Part shown: piece by piece, positions 53,590-63,737 of the stretch | Position numbering within the stretch: position 1 is the first letter of the stretch | How the letters are laid out: each line of letters begins with the position of its first letter | Source of the DNA: CBDBBY01 sp965203795 | GTDB lineage: Bacteria; Pseudomonadota; Alphaproteobacteria; Rhodobacterales; Rhodobacteraceae | Assembly: GCA_965203795.1 (NCBI GenBank) | Contig: OZ241915.1 | Location: 2,542,001-2,606,000 of the forward strand | Reading direction: 5' to 3' | Length of the DNA stretch: 64,000 nucleotides | Translations under genes and position numbers: made by a program | The notes under the pieces: generated by a model | What the model was told of the DNA's origin: nothing | What the model saw: the letters and a program-made list of their open reading frames with translations, nothing else | The model's database searches: none

Positions 53590-55112
53590 AGGTGAGAGCG
53601 CAAATCGGAATGGTGCTCAACCTCGACAAGTGCATCGGGTGCCACACCTGCTCGGTCACGTGCAAGAACGTCTGGACCAGCCGCGACGGCGTCGAGTACG
53701 CGTGGTTCAACAACGTCGAGACCAAGCCCGGAACCGGATACCCGACGGACTGGGAGAACCAGGCCCGCTGGAAAGGGGGGTGGACCCGCACATCGTCCGG
53801 AAAGCTCCATCCCGCCCAGGGATCGAAGTGGCGCATCATCGCCAACATATTCGCGAATCCGGACCTGCCCGAGATCGACGACTACTACGTTCCGTTCGAT
53901 TTCGACTACGAGCATCTGAAGGCCGCTCCGGAAATGGAGGCGTTTCCGACCGCGCGCCCGTTCTCGAGAATAACGGGGGAACGGATCGAAAAGATCGAGA
54001 AGGGCCCGAACTGGGAGGAGATTCTGGGCGGCGAATTCTCCAAAAGGGGCCGGGACTACAATTTCGAAGGCGTCCAGAAGGAGATCTACGGCGAGTACGA
54101 GAACACCTTCATGATGTATCTCCCGCGCCTCTGCGAGCACTGCCTGAACCCGTCCTGCGCCGCGAGTTGCCCGTCGGGCGCCATATACAAGCGGGAAGAG
54201 GACGGCATCGTCCTGATCGACCAGGAGAAGTGCCGGGGCTGGCGCATGTGCGTCTCCGGCTGCCCGTACAAGAAGATCTATTACAACTGGGAAACCGGAA
54301 AATCCGAAAAGTGCACCTTGTGCTATCCCAGGATCGAATCCGGGAACCCGACGGTCTGCTCAGAGACCTGCGTCGGCCGGATCCGCTACATCGGCGTGAT
54401 GCTCTATGATGCCGACAAGATTCTTTCGGCCGCGAGCGTCGAGAAGGAAACCGACCTTTACGAGGCCCAGCTGGGAGTCTTCCTTGATCCGAACGACCCG
54501 GAAGTCGTTTGGCACGCCGCCGAGGCCGGGATTCCCGACGACTGGGTGAAGGCAGCCCGGAACAGCCCGGTCTGGAAGATGGCGATGGAATGGAAGGTCG
54601 CGTTCCCGCTCCATCCCGAATACCGCACGCTGCCGATGGTCTGGTACATCCCGCCGCTGAGCCCGATACAGAACGCGGCGGAGGCCGGGACGATCGGCGG
54701 GAACGGCGGCATGCCCGACGTGCGTTCGCTGCGCATACCGGTCAAATACCTCGCCAACCTACTGACCGCCGGCGACGAGGAGCCCGTCGTCAGCGCGCTG
54801 GAGCGCATGCTTGCGATGCGCGCCTACATGCGGGCGAAGTCCATCGAAGGCGAAATCGACGAGAGCCTCGCCGCCCGCGTCGGCCTGACGGGCAGGATCG
54901 TCGAGGACATGTACAAGATCATGGCGCTGGCGGACTACGAGGACCGCTTCGTGATCCCGACGACGCACCGCGAGCAGGTCGAGGAGGCGTACGACATCCG
55001 CGGCGGCTGCGGATTCACCGACGGCAACAAGTGCTCGACAGGCATGAGCCGGGGCTCGCTGTTCGGCGGCAGCCGGAGGCCGCTGAAGATTCCGGCGGAC
55101 GCGCCGCGATGA
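53586..55112 (+). CDS. narH: Respiratory nitrate reductase, beta subunit NarH
   Basis: 508 residues with four iron-sulfur clusters: CIGCHTCSVTCKNVW, CEHCLNPSCAASCPSG, CRGWRMCVSGCPYKK (the Trp replaces a Cys and marks the [3Fe-4S] cluster) and CTLCYPRIESGNPTVCSETC. It relays electrons from NarI to NarG. It overlaps narG at its start and narJ at its end by four bases each. Confidence 0.97.
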   Translation: MKVRAQIGMVLNLDKCIGCHTCSVTCKNVWTSRDGVEYAWFNNVETKPGTGYPTDWENQARWKGGWTRTSSGKLHPAQGSKWRIIANIFANPDLPEIDDYYVPFDFDYEHLKAAPEMEAFPTARPFSRITGERIEKIEKGPNWEEILGGEFSKRGRDYNFEGVQKEIYGEYENTFMMYLPRLCEHCLNPSCAASCPSGAIYKREEDGIVLIDQEKCRGWRMCVSGCPYKKIYYNWETGKSEKCTLCYPRIESGNPTVCSETCVGRIRYIGVMLYDADKILSAASVEKETDLYEAQLGVFLDPNDPEVVWHAAEAGIPDDWVKAARNSPVWKMAMEWKVAFPLHPEYRTLPMVWYIPPLSPIQNAAEAGTIGGNGGMPDVRSLRIPVKYLANLLTAGDEEPVVSALERMLAMRAYMRAKSIEGEIDESLAARVGLTGRIVEDMYKIMALADYEDRFVIPTTHREQVEEAYDIRGGCGFTDGNKCSTGMSRGSLFGGSRRPLKIPADAPR

Positions 55113-55828
55113 CCGCCGCGATCCGCGACCGGACGCTCAAGGCGCTGTCGCTTCTGCTCAGCTATCCGACCGTCGAGCTCCAGCGATCGATGCCCGAGAT
55201 CCGGAAGCTTTTCGCCGCCGACCGCCGCCTCGCCGGCGGGCCGCGCCGGAGCCTGGACACCGTGGCCGAGCGGGTCGCCTCGGGCGAAATCTACGAGCTG
55301 GAAGAAGAGTACGTTACGCTTTTCGACCGCACGAGATCCCTGTCACTCAATCTTTTCGAGCATGTGCACGGTGAAAGCAGGGATCGCGGCAGCGCGATGG
55401 TGAGCCTCGTGGAGACCTACCGCGACGGCGGCTTCGAGCCCGCGAGCAGCGAGCTCCCGGACCATCTGCCGGTCCTGCTGGAGTTCCTGTCGACCCGCCC
55501 CGCCGAGGAGGCGAAGGAGATTCTCTCCGACGCCGGCCACATCCTGGAAGTGCTGCGCACGCGGCTGGCGCGGAGGAACAGCGACTTCGCGCACATCCTC
55601 GCCGCGCTGCTGCGGATTTCGAGGGCCCGTCCCGACAAGCAGGCGGTCGCGGAGATGATGCGGCAGCCCGAGGGCGATCCCGACGACCTCGAAGCCCTCG
55701 ACGAAGCCTGGGAGGAATCCGAGGTCACCTTCGGCCCGGATCCGAATGCGGGCTGTCCGCAGGCCCGCGACATGCTGTCGCGGATGAGCATCGGGACGGC
55801 CGTTCCGGAGCGCCCGGAAGCGAAATAG
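55109..55828 (+). CDS. narJ: Nitrate reductase assembly chaperone NarJ
   Basis: 239 residues. LKALSLLLSYPTVELQRSMP and EEEYVTLFDRTRSLSLNLFE-like LEEEYVTLFDRTRSLSLNLF followed by HVHGESRDRGSAMV are the hallmark motifs of the NarJ/DmsD chaperones. NarJ binds NarG and helps insert its cofactors; it is not part of the finished enzyme. ATG at 55109 overlaps the narH stop; narI starts 12 bp after its end. Confidence 0.94.
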   Translation: MTAAIRDRTLKALSLLLSYPTVELQRSMPEIRKLFAADRRLAGGPRRSLDTVAERVASGEIYELEEEYVTLFDRTRSLSLNLFEHVHGESRDRGSAMVSLVETYRDGGFEPASSELPDHLPVLLEFLSTRPAEEAKEILSDAGHILEVLRTRLARRNSDFAHILAALLRISRARPDKQAVAEMMRQPEGDPDDLEALDEAWEESEVTFGPDPNAGCPQARDMLSRMSIGTAVPERPEAK

Positions 55829-55840
55829 CTGGAGCGCGAC

Positions 55841-56542
55841 ATGCACAATTTCCTGTTCGGCATCTTTCCCTACATCGCCCTCGCGGTGCTGGCGGTCGGC
55901 TCGGTCGCGCGCTACGAGCGCGACCCGTTCACTTGGAAGACGTCGTCGTCGCAGCTCCTGCGGCGCAAGCAGCTCATCCTGGGATCGGTTCTGTTCCATG
56001 TGGGCGTTCTGATCGTGTTCTTCGGCCATCTGGTCGGCCTTCTGACGCCGATCTGGATGTTCGACGCGATCGGAATCTCCCACGGCGCCAAGCAGATCAT
56101 GGCCATCGTGGTCGGCGGCATCGCCGGCGTGTTCGCGCTGGCGGGCGGGCTGATGCTTCTTCACCGGCGCCTTGCTGACCCCAGAATCCGCAAGACCTCG
56201 AGTTTCGGGGACATCGCGATTCTCGCGCTGCTTGTCCTGCAGCTCGCGCTGGGCCTCGGGACCATCGCCGTGTCGGTCGAGCACCTCGACGGCGAGGAAA
56301 TGGTCAAGTTCATGGCTTGGGCCCAAGGCATCTTCACCTTCGACCCGCTCGCGGCGAGCTACATCGAGAACGTCGCGGGCATATTCAAGCTCCACCTTTT
56401 CCTCGGGCTTCTGATCTTCCTGGTGTTTCCGTTCACGAGGCTGGTCCACATGTTCTCGTTTCCGTTCCGGTACTTCCTCCGGCCCGGCTACCAGGTCGTG
56501 CGATCGCGCCGATCGGAATCGCAATCCCGGCAGTCCCGCTAA
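55841..56542 (+). CDS. narI: Respiratory nitrate reductase, gamma subunit NarI
   Basis: 233 residues with five membrane helices. Conserved His residues for the two b haems lie in LFHVGVLIVFFGHLVG and in FKLHLFLGLLIFLVFPFTRL followed by VHMFSFPFRY. It takes electrons from the quinol pool and anchors NarGH. It is the last catalytic subunit; the parvulin gene follows after 60 bp. Confidence 0.96.
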   Translation: MHNFLFGIFPYIALAVLAVGSVARYERDPFTWKTSSSQLLRRKQLILGSVLFHVGVLIVFFGHLVGLLTPIWMFDAIGISHGAKQIMAIVVGGIAGVFALAGGLMLLHRRLADPRIRKTSSFGDIAILALLVLQLALGLGTIAVSVEHLDGEEMVKFMAWAQGIFTFDPLAASYIENVAGIFKLHLFLGLLIFLVFPFTRLVHMFSFPFRYFLRPGYQVVRSRRSESQSRQSR

Positions 56543-56602
56543 CCGCCCCGAGCCGGGGCCGCGCGGCCGCCCCGGCGAACGCCGACGCGGCAGCCAGCCC
56601 GC

Positions 56603-57397
56603 ATGGCCAAGCAATTTCTGCCTGAAGTCGTCGTCAACGGCGAAACCATCAGCCGCGCAGCCATTGCAGCGGAGGCGCAGAACCACCCCGCGCCGAAAGG
56701 AAAGCCGGGAATCGCCTGGAGGAAGGCCGCCAACGCCTTGGCGATCCGGACCCTCCTCCTCCAGGAGGCCAAGCGGCGCGGCATAGCCGCCGCTCCGGTT
56801 CCGTCCGGCCCGGGACGGCGCGAAACCGACGAGGAAACCATGATCCGGCAACTGCTCGAAGCCGAGATCATGCCGGAGCCTCCAAGCGACGACGCGCTGC
56901 TCGCCGAGTGGCGGGCCAATCCCGAGCGCTACAGGACGCAGCCTCTCTGGAAGGCTTCCCACATTCTGGCCGCCTGCGCCGTCGGCGACGAACCCGCCGA
57001 CGCAGCCGCCAAAGCGAAGACGGAGGCGATCCGCCAGCGGGTCAGCGAGGACCCGGCAACCTTCGAGGCGCTGGCGGCCGCGCACAGCGATTGCCCGTCC
57101 AAAACCGCCGGCGGCGCGCTGGGGCAGCTCAGGCCCGGCGACGTCGTTCCGGAATTCGAGCAGGCTCTCCGGGCGATCGGCGGACGCGGGACCGCGAAGG
57201 CCCCTGTCCGGACGCGCCACGGATGGCACGTCTTGCGGGTCGATGCGTATGATCCGCCGCGCGCGCTGCCATTCGCCGCGGTGCGCGACCGGATCTCGGA
57301 GGCGATGGAAAAAGCGGCTTGGGCGCGCGAATCCAAGCGGTTCGTGGATCGGCTAGCCGCCGATGCCGAAATCAGCGGCGCCGATCTGGGAGGCTGA
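56603..57397 (+). CDS. Parvulin-type peptidyl-prolyl isomerase
   Basis: 264 residues. A helical N-terminal region (residues 1-110) precedes a PpiC domain with KASHILAACAVG, FEALAAAHSDCPSKTAGGAL and the closing TRHGWHVLRVDAYDPP. No signal peptide is visible, so it is likely cytoplasmic. Parvulins of this kind often close nar operons and may help fold nitrate reductase. It converges with the sugar-type transporter genes. Confidence 0.88.
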   Translation: MAKQFLPEVVVNGETISRAAIAAEAQNHPAPKGKPGIAWRKAANALAIRTLLLQEAKRRGIAAAPVPSGPGRRETDEETMIRQLLEAEIMPEPPSDDALLAEWRANPERYRTQPLWKASHILAACAVGDEPADAAAKAKTEAIRQRVSEDPATFEALAAAHSDCPSKTAGGALGQLRPGDVVPEFEQALRAIGGRGTAKAPVRTRHGWHVLRVDAYDPPRALPFAAVRDRISEAMEKAAWARESKRFVDRLAADAEISGADLGG

Positions 57398-57413
57398 GCC
57401 GCTCTTCCGCCGC

Positions 57414-58358
57414 CTACCGGCGTCGCCCAGCCGCGCTGATTCCGACCGCGCCCAGAATCACAAGCCCCGTCGTGAGGTCCCGATAGAACGGATCGGCGTT
57501 GAGAATGTTGAATCCGTTGCTGATCAGCGCCAGCAGGAGAACGCCCGCGACGCTGCGCCAGACGGCGCCCACCCCGCCGTAGATGCTGGTTCCCCCCAGA
57601 ATCACCGCGGCGATCGCCTGGAGCTCCAATCCGGTGCCCGCGCTCGCCTGGCCCATCGAGATCCGGGACACCGAAATCGCCGCCGCCAGCCCGGCCGAGA
57701 TGCCCGCAATGACGAACGTCGCGATTTTGATCCGGTCGGTCCTTATCCCGGAAAGGATCGCGGCTTCCTCGTTTCCGCCGACGGAGAATATCTTGCGGCC
57801 GAGGGTCGTCCGGTTCAGCACGAAAGTCAGAACGAGGGCGAACGCGACGAAGACGTACACCGCGATGAAAATGCCCAGGAACTTGTCCCTGCCCAGCCAC
57901 GTGAAATCGTCCAGCCGCACCGGGATCAGCCTCCCGTCGGAAATGACGATCGCCACGCCCTTGAAAACAAGGCTCGTGGCGATCGTTGCCAGGAACGAGT
58001 GGACGTTCAGCCGGGTGATGACGACGCCGTTGATCAGTCCGAGCGCGGCGCCGACGAGAGGGGCCATCAGCAGTCCGACGTACGGATCGACGTTAAGCGC
58101 CACCCACGCCGCGGTGACGCCCGCCACCGCGAACGTCGCTCCGACGGACAAATCGAATCCGCCGCCGATGATCACCAGCGTCATCGCGCTCGCCATGATG
58201 GCTAGCGGAGCGTTCTGGTTCAGAATGTTGAGAAGGTTCCGGAACGTGAGGAAGCTGTCGCTGAGCAGGCTCAGAAGCACGAAGAGCGCGACTCCGATCA
58301 CCAAGACCGCGTAGGTCTGGAGAAACCGCGCGACCTGGTGCCGGTCGACGCGGATCAT
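57414..58358 (-). CDS. Sugar-type ABC transporter permease (RbsC-like)
   Basis: 314 residues with eight to ten membrane helices. GGGFDLSVGATFAVAGVTAA and ILGGTSIYGGVGAVWRSVAG are diagnostic of the RbsC/AraH permease family. It starts four bases inside the end of the ATPase gene upstream. It forms the membrane channel for the substrate bound by the protein at the window edge. Sequence alone does not tell whether the substrate is a sugar. Confidence 0.92.
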   Translation of the reverse strand: MIRVDRHQVARFLQTYAVLVIGVALFVLLSLLSDSFLTFRNLLNILNQNAPLAIMASAMTLVIIGGGFDLSVGATFAVAGVTAAWVALNVDPYVGLLMAPLVGAALGLINGVVITRLNVHSFLATIATSLVFKGVAIVISDGRLIPVRLDDFTWLGRDKFLGIFIAVYVFVAFALVLTFVLNRTTLGRKIFSVGGNEEAAILSGIRTDRIKIATFVIAGISAGLAAAISVSRISMGQASAGTGLELQAIAAVILGGTSIYGGVGAVWRSVAGVLLLALISNGFNILNADPFYRDLTTGLVILGAVGISAAGRRR

Positions 58359-59911
58359 TGCCGCGTCTCCGCCGGCGCGCTTCGGACCGACCCTGCCTGC
58401 AGCCCGAAGAGAATCCGCAGCACCTCGCCCTGCGATTTCCCGACCGGATCGATTTCGCCCTCAATCCTGCCGCCGGACACCAGGTAAGCCCTGTGCGCCA
58501 GCCCGAGCACCTCGTCGATTTCGCTTGAGATCAGGAGCACGCCCGCGCCCTTTGCAGCGATTTCGGCGATCGCCTCGTGGATCCGCTGGCGGGCGCCGAC
58601 GTCGACGCCCCGGCTGGGCTCGTCGAGTATGACGACATCCGGATCCCGGAGCAGCCATTTCGCAAGCAGCACCTTCTGCTGGTTGCCGCCCGAGAAGTTG
58701 AACACGTTGCCGTCGGGGTCCGGGGGCCTGATCTGGAAGTGGCCTATCGAATCGCGCGCCGCGCGCGCCTCCTTCCGGAATCTGACGCGGCCGAGCGCGG
58801 CGGCGAACGACCGCAGATGCGGCAGCGTCATGTTCGCCCTGACCGGCATGGTCATGACGAGGCCTTGGCGCCGCCTGTCCTCGGGGGCCATGACAAGCCC
58901 CATCCTGGTCGAGGCCGCGAGGTTTCGGTTCGCGTAGCGGACGCCGTTGAGCAGAACGTCGCCCCCGCTGTCCGGATCCGCGCCGATGACGGCCCTGGCG
59001 ATTTCGGACCTTCCGCTCCCCACGAGGCCAATGAGCCCGACGATCTCGCCCCTGCCAATTTTGAAGGTCGCATCCTTGGTCCCGTTCGGCGAGCTGAGGC
59101 CGCTCACTTCCAGCACGGGGCCACTGTCCGGCGGGATTGCCCGTTCGGGGAAATGGGTTTCCGACCGTCCTCCTCCGAGCATCGCGGACACCAGCGATTC
59201 CTTCGTCTCGGAAGGGCCGTCCGATGTGCGCACGAGCTCCCCGTCCCGAAGAACCGTGATCCTGTCGCAGACCTCGAGAATGTTGTCGAGAAAGTGCGAA
59301 ACGTACACCACAGTTCCGCCGGCTTCGCGGATTCTCTTCATCGTGGCATGAAGCCGCTGCGTTTCGTCGGCCGACAGAGACGAGGTCGGCTCGTCCATGA
59401 CGATGACTTTCGCGTCCCGGGCCAAAGCCCGCATGATCTCGATCTTCTGCCGATCGGCGATCGAGAGGCCCGACACCTTCTCGGACGGGTCCAAGTCGAA
59501 GCCCGTCGCCGCCACGATCAGCGGCATCCGTTCCAATTCCGAACCGGCGAGGACGCCCCAGCGGTGCTCCTCCATTCCCAGGAAGATGTTCTGCGCAACC
59601 GTCAGCTCCGGAACCACCTGCAGTTCCTGATGCATGATCGCGATGCCGCGGCTGAGCGCCTCCTTCGGCGTCCAGTTGGAGGCGGGCTCGCCGAAAACGC
59701 GCAGTTCGCCCTCGCTGGCGGCGTGGTAGCCGCCGATGATCTTGCCGAGCGTCGATTTGCCCGCGCCGTTTTCGCCGACGAGGCCGTGTATCTCGCCCTG
59801 CCCGATCTCCAAATCAATGCCGCGCAGCACGCTGACGCCGCCGAAAGACTTTCCGACCCCGCGAACGCTGACGCAGGGCGGCGCCTGACTTGATCCGCTC
59901 CCCTCGTTCAC
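58355..59911 (-). CDS. Sugar-type ABC transporter ATPase (RbsA-like, dual domain)
   Basis: 518 residues, two tandem ABC domains. The first has Walker A GENGAGKSTLGKII and signature-like VSGLSIADRQKIEIMRAL, Walker B VIVMDEPTSSLS. The second has LVGSGRSEIARAV in place of a strict Walker A, signature FSGGNQQKVLLAKWL and Walker B VVILDEPSRGVDVG. Degeneration of the second Walker A is normal for the RbsA/MglA class. GTG start; it lies four bases after the hyuB stop and overlaps the permease by four bases. Confidence 0.93.
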   Translation of the reverse strand: MNEGSGSSQAPPCVSVRGVGKSFGGVSVLRGIDLEIGQGEIHGLVGENGAGKSTLGKIIGGYHAASEGELRVFGEPASNWTPKEALSRGIAIMHQELQVVPELTVAQNIFLGMEEHRWGVLAGSELERMPLIVAATGFDLDPSEKVSGLSIADRQKIEIMRALARDAKVIVMDEPTSSLSADETQRLHATMKRIREAGGTVVYVSHFLDNILEVCDRITVLRDGELVRTSDGPSETKESLVSAMLGGGRSETHFPERAIPPDSGPVLEVSGLSSPNGTKDATFKIGRGEIVGLIGLVGSGRSEIARAVIGADPDSGGDVLLNGVRYANRNLAASTRMGLVMAPEDRRRQGLVMTMPVRANMTLPHLRSFAAALGRVRFRKEARAARDSIGHFQIRPPDPDGNVFNFSGGNQQKVLLAKWLLRDPDVVILDEPSRGVDVGARQRIHEAIAEIAAKGAGVLLISSEIDEVLGLAHRAYLVSGGRIEGEIDPVGKSQGEVLRILFGLQAGSVRSAPAETRQ

Positions 59912-59915
59912 CGCC

Positions 59916-61628
59916 TCAGCTGGCGGCCCGCGGCGCGGACTCCGCCTCGTCCACGGTCAAGTCCTCGCGCAGCGCGACTCCGTATTTCGCCCTAGCTTCC
60001 TCGATCGAAACGAAGCCGCGCCTGACGTCGGTCTGCACTTCCGGAAACGGCCTGGCCATGGGATTGCCGTATCCTCCCCCGCCGCCTGTCTCCGTTTCGA
60101 CAAGGGTGCCTTCGGGAAACCATCGGGCCCTCATCTTCAGCGGCCGGTCGACCGCGCCGTCCGGCAGCGTGATCCTGTTTTGCGGGCCCTTTCCCGGGCC
60201 GCCGCCGCGAAGCCCCCAGGCCGGCGTGCGGGACCGCTCGAACCAAAGCGCCCCGGAGCAGTCCTCCAGCAGCTTGTACTTCCGCACGACGCCGCATCCG
60301 CCCCGCCAGCGGCCCGCGCCGCACGAGTCGCGCCTCAGGGAAAACTCCTCGATGCGCACGGGAAACTTGGTCTCGTAGACTTCCGCGGAGATGTTGCGGA
60401 ACGCTCCGTTCACGAGATTGATGAGAGCGCTTTCACCGTCTCCGTCCGCGCGGGCGCCCCATCCTCCGGCGGTCGGCTCGATCGCCATCCATTGGCCGCG
60501 GCCCGGATCGACCGAGAAGAACGCGGCGACCATCGAATCCCCGTAGTGGGCGGCGGTCGCGCGCTCGGGAATGGCTTCGGACATGCACGATATCATCAGG
60601 TCGGCCAGCAGCCCGAGCCCGGTGAAGTACCACTCGCAAGCGGCGGGCTCCTTCGCATTGAACATGCATTCATCCGGTATCCTGACCGTCATGGTCTCGA
60701 AGGATCCGCCGGTGATGGCGCGTTCCGGATTGATCATGGTCTTGTACGCGAGCCTGAGCAGCGATTTCGTCTGGACGGCTCCGCAGTTCACGGACCCCGC
60801 GACCGGCCCCGACGTGCCCTCCAAGTCGACGATCATGCGCTCGCCTTCGATGGTGAGGGTCAGAGCGACCTTCACGGGCTCGCTCCCAATGCCGTCGTCG
60901 TCGAGATAGCCCTCCCGGCGGTACGTTCCATCGGCAAGCTTCGCGATCGCTTCGCGGTCCATGCGCCGGGCCTGCTCGAAAATGTTCCGGCACGCCGCCC
61001 GGTAGGTGCCGACGCCGATCTTGGCCAGAAGCTGCGACAGCCGACGCTGCCCCGTCCTGATCGACGCGATCTGCGCGTTCAGGTCGCCGATCGATACCTC
61101 CGGCAGCCTCGTGTTCAGGCGGAGGTGGTCGTGCCACTCCCTGATCGGCTCGCCCGCTTTGACGATCCTGGTCGGGCCCAGCCGCAGCCCTTCGTGGTAT
61201 ATGCTGGTCGAGCCCATGGTCGATCCGGGATCGATAGCGCCGATGTCGCCCCAATGTGCCCGGGCCGCGCCGAATCCGACCAGCTCGCCGTCGTGGAACA
61301 CCGGCCCCACCGCCGTGATGTCGTGCAGGTGCGTGCCCTGCATGTAGCTGTCGTTCATTATGAACACGTCGCCGGGCGACATGTCCTCGCCGTAATAGTC
61401 GAGCACATGGTGGACGCACGCATCGATCGCGCCGACGAATAGCGGAACTCCGGTGGACTGCCCGAGCATGTTGCCGTCGGAGTCGAGAAGCGCGACCGCG
61501 CTGTCGCGCCCCTCGTAGATGACCGCCGAGTACGCGGAACGCCACAACGCCGCGTTCATGTCCTCGGCGCATGCGGTTACGAAGTTGCGAACGACTTCCG
61601 TCGTGACCGGATCCGCCTCGGACGTCAT
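59916..61628 (-). CDS. hyuB: Hydantoinase/oxoprolinase subunit B
   Basis: 570 residues. VFIMNDSYMQGTHLHDITAV, HWGDIGAIDPGSTMGSTSIY, and GGFGxR-like GGRGPGKG loops match the HyuB family, which partners HyuA. Together they use ATP to open cyclic amides (hydantoins, 5-oxoproline) or carboxylate ketones (acetophenone/acetone carboxylase relatives). It starts right at the hyuA stop. Confidence 0.92.
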   Translation of the reverse strand: MTSEADPVTTEVVRNFVTACAEDMNAALWRSAYSAVIYEGRDSAVALLDSDGNMLGQSTGVPLFVGAIDACVHHVLDYYGEDMSPGDVFIMNDSYMQGTHLHDITAVGPVFHDGELVGFGAARAHWGDIGAIDPGSTMGSTSIYHEGLRLGPTRIVKAGEPIREWHDHLRLNTRLPEVSIGDLNAQIASIRTGQRRLSQLLAKIGVGTYRAACRNIFEQARRMDREAIAKLADGTYRREGYLDDDGIGSEPVKVALTLTIEGERMIVDLEGTSGPVAGSVNCGAVQTKSLLRLAYKTMINPERAITGGSFETMTVRIPDECMFNAKEPAACEWYFTGLGLLADLMISCMSEAIPERATAAHYGDSMVAAFFSVDPGRGQWMAIEPTAGGWGARADGDGESALINLVNGAFRNISAEVYETKFPVRIEEFSLRRDSCGAGRWRGGCGVVRKYKLLEDCSGALWFERSRTPAWGLRGGGPGKGPQNRITLPDGAVDRPLKMRARWFPEGTLVETETGGGGGYGNPMARPFPEVQTDVRRGFVSIEEARAKYGVALREDLTVDEAESAPRAAS

Positions 61629-63650
61629 CTACTCGCCCTCCCCGAACGTCATGAGCAGATGGCCGCCGTCCATCAGCCGGACGATCCAGCCGGGCGGCAC
61701 AAGCGTGGTTGCCGTGGCTTCCTCGATAACCGCAGGTCCCGCGACAACATCGTTCGCGGCGAGCCCCGCGCGGTCGAGAATCGCAGTCTCCCGAGGCGCT
61801 CCGTCGAAATAGACTTCGCGGCTGCGCGGGGCGGCAGCTTCTCCGGCCGCCATTTCGGCGCGCGCCGGACGCGGAAGTTGGCCGACGGCGGTGACGCGCA
61901 GATTCGCCAGCTCGACGCGCGCATCGGGACTGTTGTGTCCGTACTGGCGCATGTAAGCGTCGTCGAAACCGCGCCGGGTCGCAGCCATGTCCAAGCTGCC
62001 GCCCGGAACAGGAACAGTCAGCACGTACTCCTGCCCCAGATACCTGAAGTCCGCGGCTCGTTCGAAAGCTATGGCGCTTTCGGCTACGCCCTCGCCGGCA
62101 AGCTGATCCCGGCCCTCGTCCTCCAAGCGAACGAACCTCGCCTCGATCTCCGAGGACTCAAGCGCGTCCCAGAATCCGAACAAGGTCTCCTTCAGATCGT
62201 GGCGGATGTCGGTCTGCAGCATTCCCCAAGCGGAAAACGCGCCCGGGTGGACCGGAACGATGACCTCCCGGATTTCCAGCTCCGCAGCGAGCGCGGCCGC
62301 CTGCGCCGGCCCCGCGCCGCCGAAAGCGACCAGCGAGAAGTCGCGCGGATCGATCCCGCGCCGGACCGTGATCGTCCTGATCGCGTCGGCCATCTTCGCG
62401 TTGATGATGTCGACGACGCCCTGCGCCATCGCCTGGGCGTCCATGCCGAACCCGGAGCCGAGCCTTTCCATCGCCGACCGCGCCGCATCCGCGTCCAGCG
62501 TCAGCTCGGATTCCGGAAAGTTGGAGCTGTCCAGCCGCCCGAGCACGAGGTTCGCGTCGCTTACGGTGGGTTCAGTGCCTCCGCGCCCGTAGCAGATCGG
62601 GCCGGGAACCGACCCGGCCGATCGCGGGCCCACGCGCAGCGCGCCCGATTCCTCCCAGACTATCGAGCCGCCTCCGGCGCCGATCACGTTTATGTCGACG
62701 ACCGACATCTGCACCGGAAGCCCCTCCACGATCGCCTCGTTCGAGGATGTCGGCGATCCGTCGACAACAAGGCTCGCATCGAACGAGGTTCCGCCCATGT
62801 CGATGCAGATCAGGTTCGGGCGGCCTGCGTCCGCCGAAAGCGCCCGGCCCCCTATCGCGCCTCCGACCGGCCCCGAAAACAGGGTCTGCAGAGGCGCGCG
62901 GCTTGCCGCTTCGGCCGACATCACGCCGCCGTTTGACTTCATCACGTACAGTCCGCGTCCGCGCGGAAACCGCTCCTTCAATTCGCCGACAAGCAAATCG
63001 AGATAGCCCCGGACGACCGGAGCAAGGTAGCTGTCCATGACGGTCGTGGATGTGCGCTCGAATTCCCGCCATTCCGGTGACACCCTGTGCGACAGCGCGA
63101 TTTCGACCCCCGGCAGGATCGCTTTCAAATGCCGCTCCACCGCGAGCTCGTGCCGCGGGTTCTTGAACGAGAACAGAAGGCACACGGCGACGGCTTCGTA
63201 CTTCCGCTTCCGCGCCTCGTCAGCAAGGCGGTCCAAGTCCTCCAGGCGCAGCTCCTCCGCGACCTCTCCCGTGCCGGCGATCCGTCCCCGCACGGTGAAC
63301 GTATCCTCCAGCGGCACCAGCGGATCGGGCTTGTTCCAGCGGATCGAGAAGATCTCGCCCCTGTTGTTTCCTTGAATCGTGTAGATGTCGCGGAAGTTCC
63401 GGTTGGCGACCAGCGCCACCTTCGCGCCCGTCCGCGTCAGGAGCGCGTTCAAGCCGACCGTCGTTCCGTGGACGAAGAACTCGACCGGGGCGTCCTTCGC
63501 GACCGCCGACTGGATTCCTCTCAGAACCGCCAGCGCCGGGTTTTCCGGCGTCGAAAGGACCTTTCCGGCCGCGCAAGCGCCCGTCGCCACATCCTGGCAG
63601 ACGATGTCAGTGAAGGTGCCGCCGATGTCAGCGGCGATCCTGTAGTTCAT
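61629..63650 (-). CDS. hyuA: Hydantoinase/oxoprolinase subunit A
   Basis: 673 residues with the actin/acetokinase-like ATP-binding elements IAADIGGTFTDIVCQDV near the N-terminus, CIDMGGTSFDASLVVDG in the middle, and FGGAGPAQAAALAAELEIRE. It supplies the ATP-dependent half of the HyuAB reaction. The pair lies directly upstream of a sugar-type ABC transporter and downstream of its binding protein, so the operon probably imports and opens a cyclic amide or related compound. Confidence 0.92.
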   Translation of the reverse strand: MNYRIAADIGGTFTDIVCQDVATGACAAGKVLSTPENPALAVLRGIQSAVAKDAPVEFFVHGTTVGLNALLTRTGAKVALVANRNFRDIYTIQGNNRGEIFSIRWNKPDPLVPLEDTFTVRGRIAGTGEVAEELRLEDLDRLADEARKRKYEAVAVCLLFSFKNPRHELAVERHLKAILPGVEIALSHRVSPEWREFERTSTTVMDSYLAPVVRGYLDLLVGELKERFPRGRGLYVMKSNGGVMSAEAASRAPLQTLFSGPVGGAIGGRALSADAGRPNLICIDMGGTSFDASLVVDGSPTSSNEAIVEGLPVQMSVVDINVIGAGGGSIVWEESGALRVGPRSAGSVPGPICYGRGGTEPTVSDANLVLGRLDSSNFPESELTLDADAARSAMERLGSGFGMDAQAMAQGVVDIINAKMADAIRTITVRRGIDPRDFSLVAFGGAGPAQAAALAAELEIREVIVPVHPGAFSAWGMLQTDIRHDLKETLFGFWDALESSEIEARFVRLEDEGRDQLAGEGVAESAIAFERAADFRYLGQEYVLTVPVPGGSLDMAATRRGFDDAYMRQYGHNSPDARVELANLRVTAVGQLPRPARAEMAAGEAAAPRSREVYFDGAPRETAILDRAGLAANDVVAGPAVIEEATATTLVPPGWIVRLMDGGHLLMTFGEGE

Positions 63651-63737
63651 TCCCGACCGCCGTCCGGTGGTTCCGAAAGCGTCGGCCGCGCCCGGTTCGG
63701 GTTTTCCGGGCGCGGCCTTGAACTGTCGAAGTCGGCC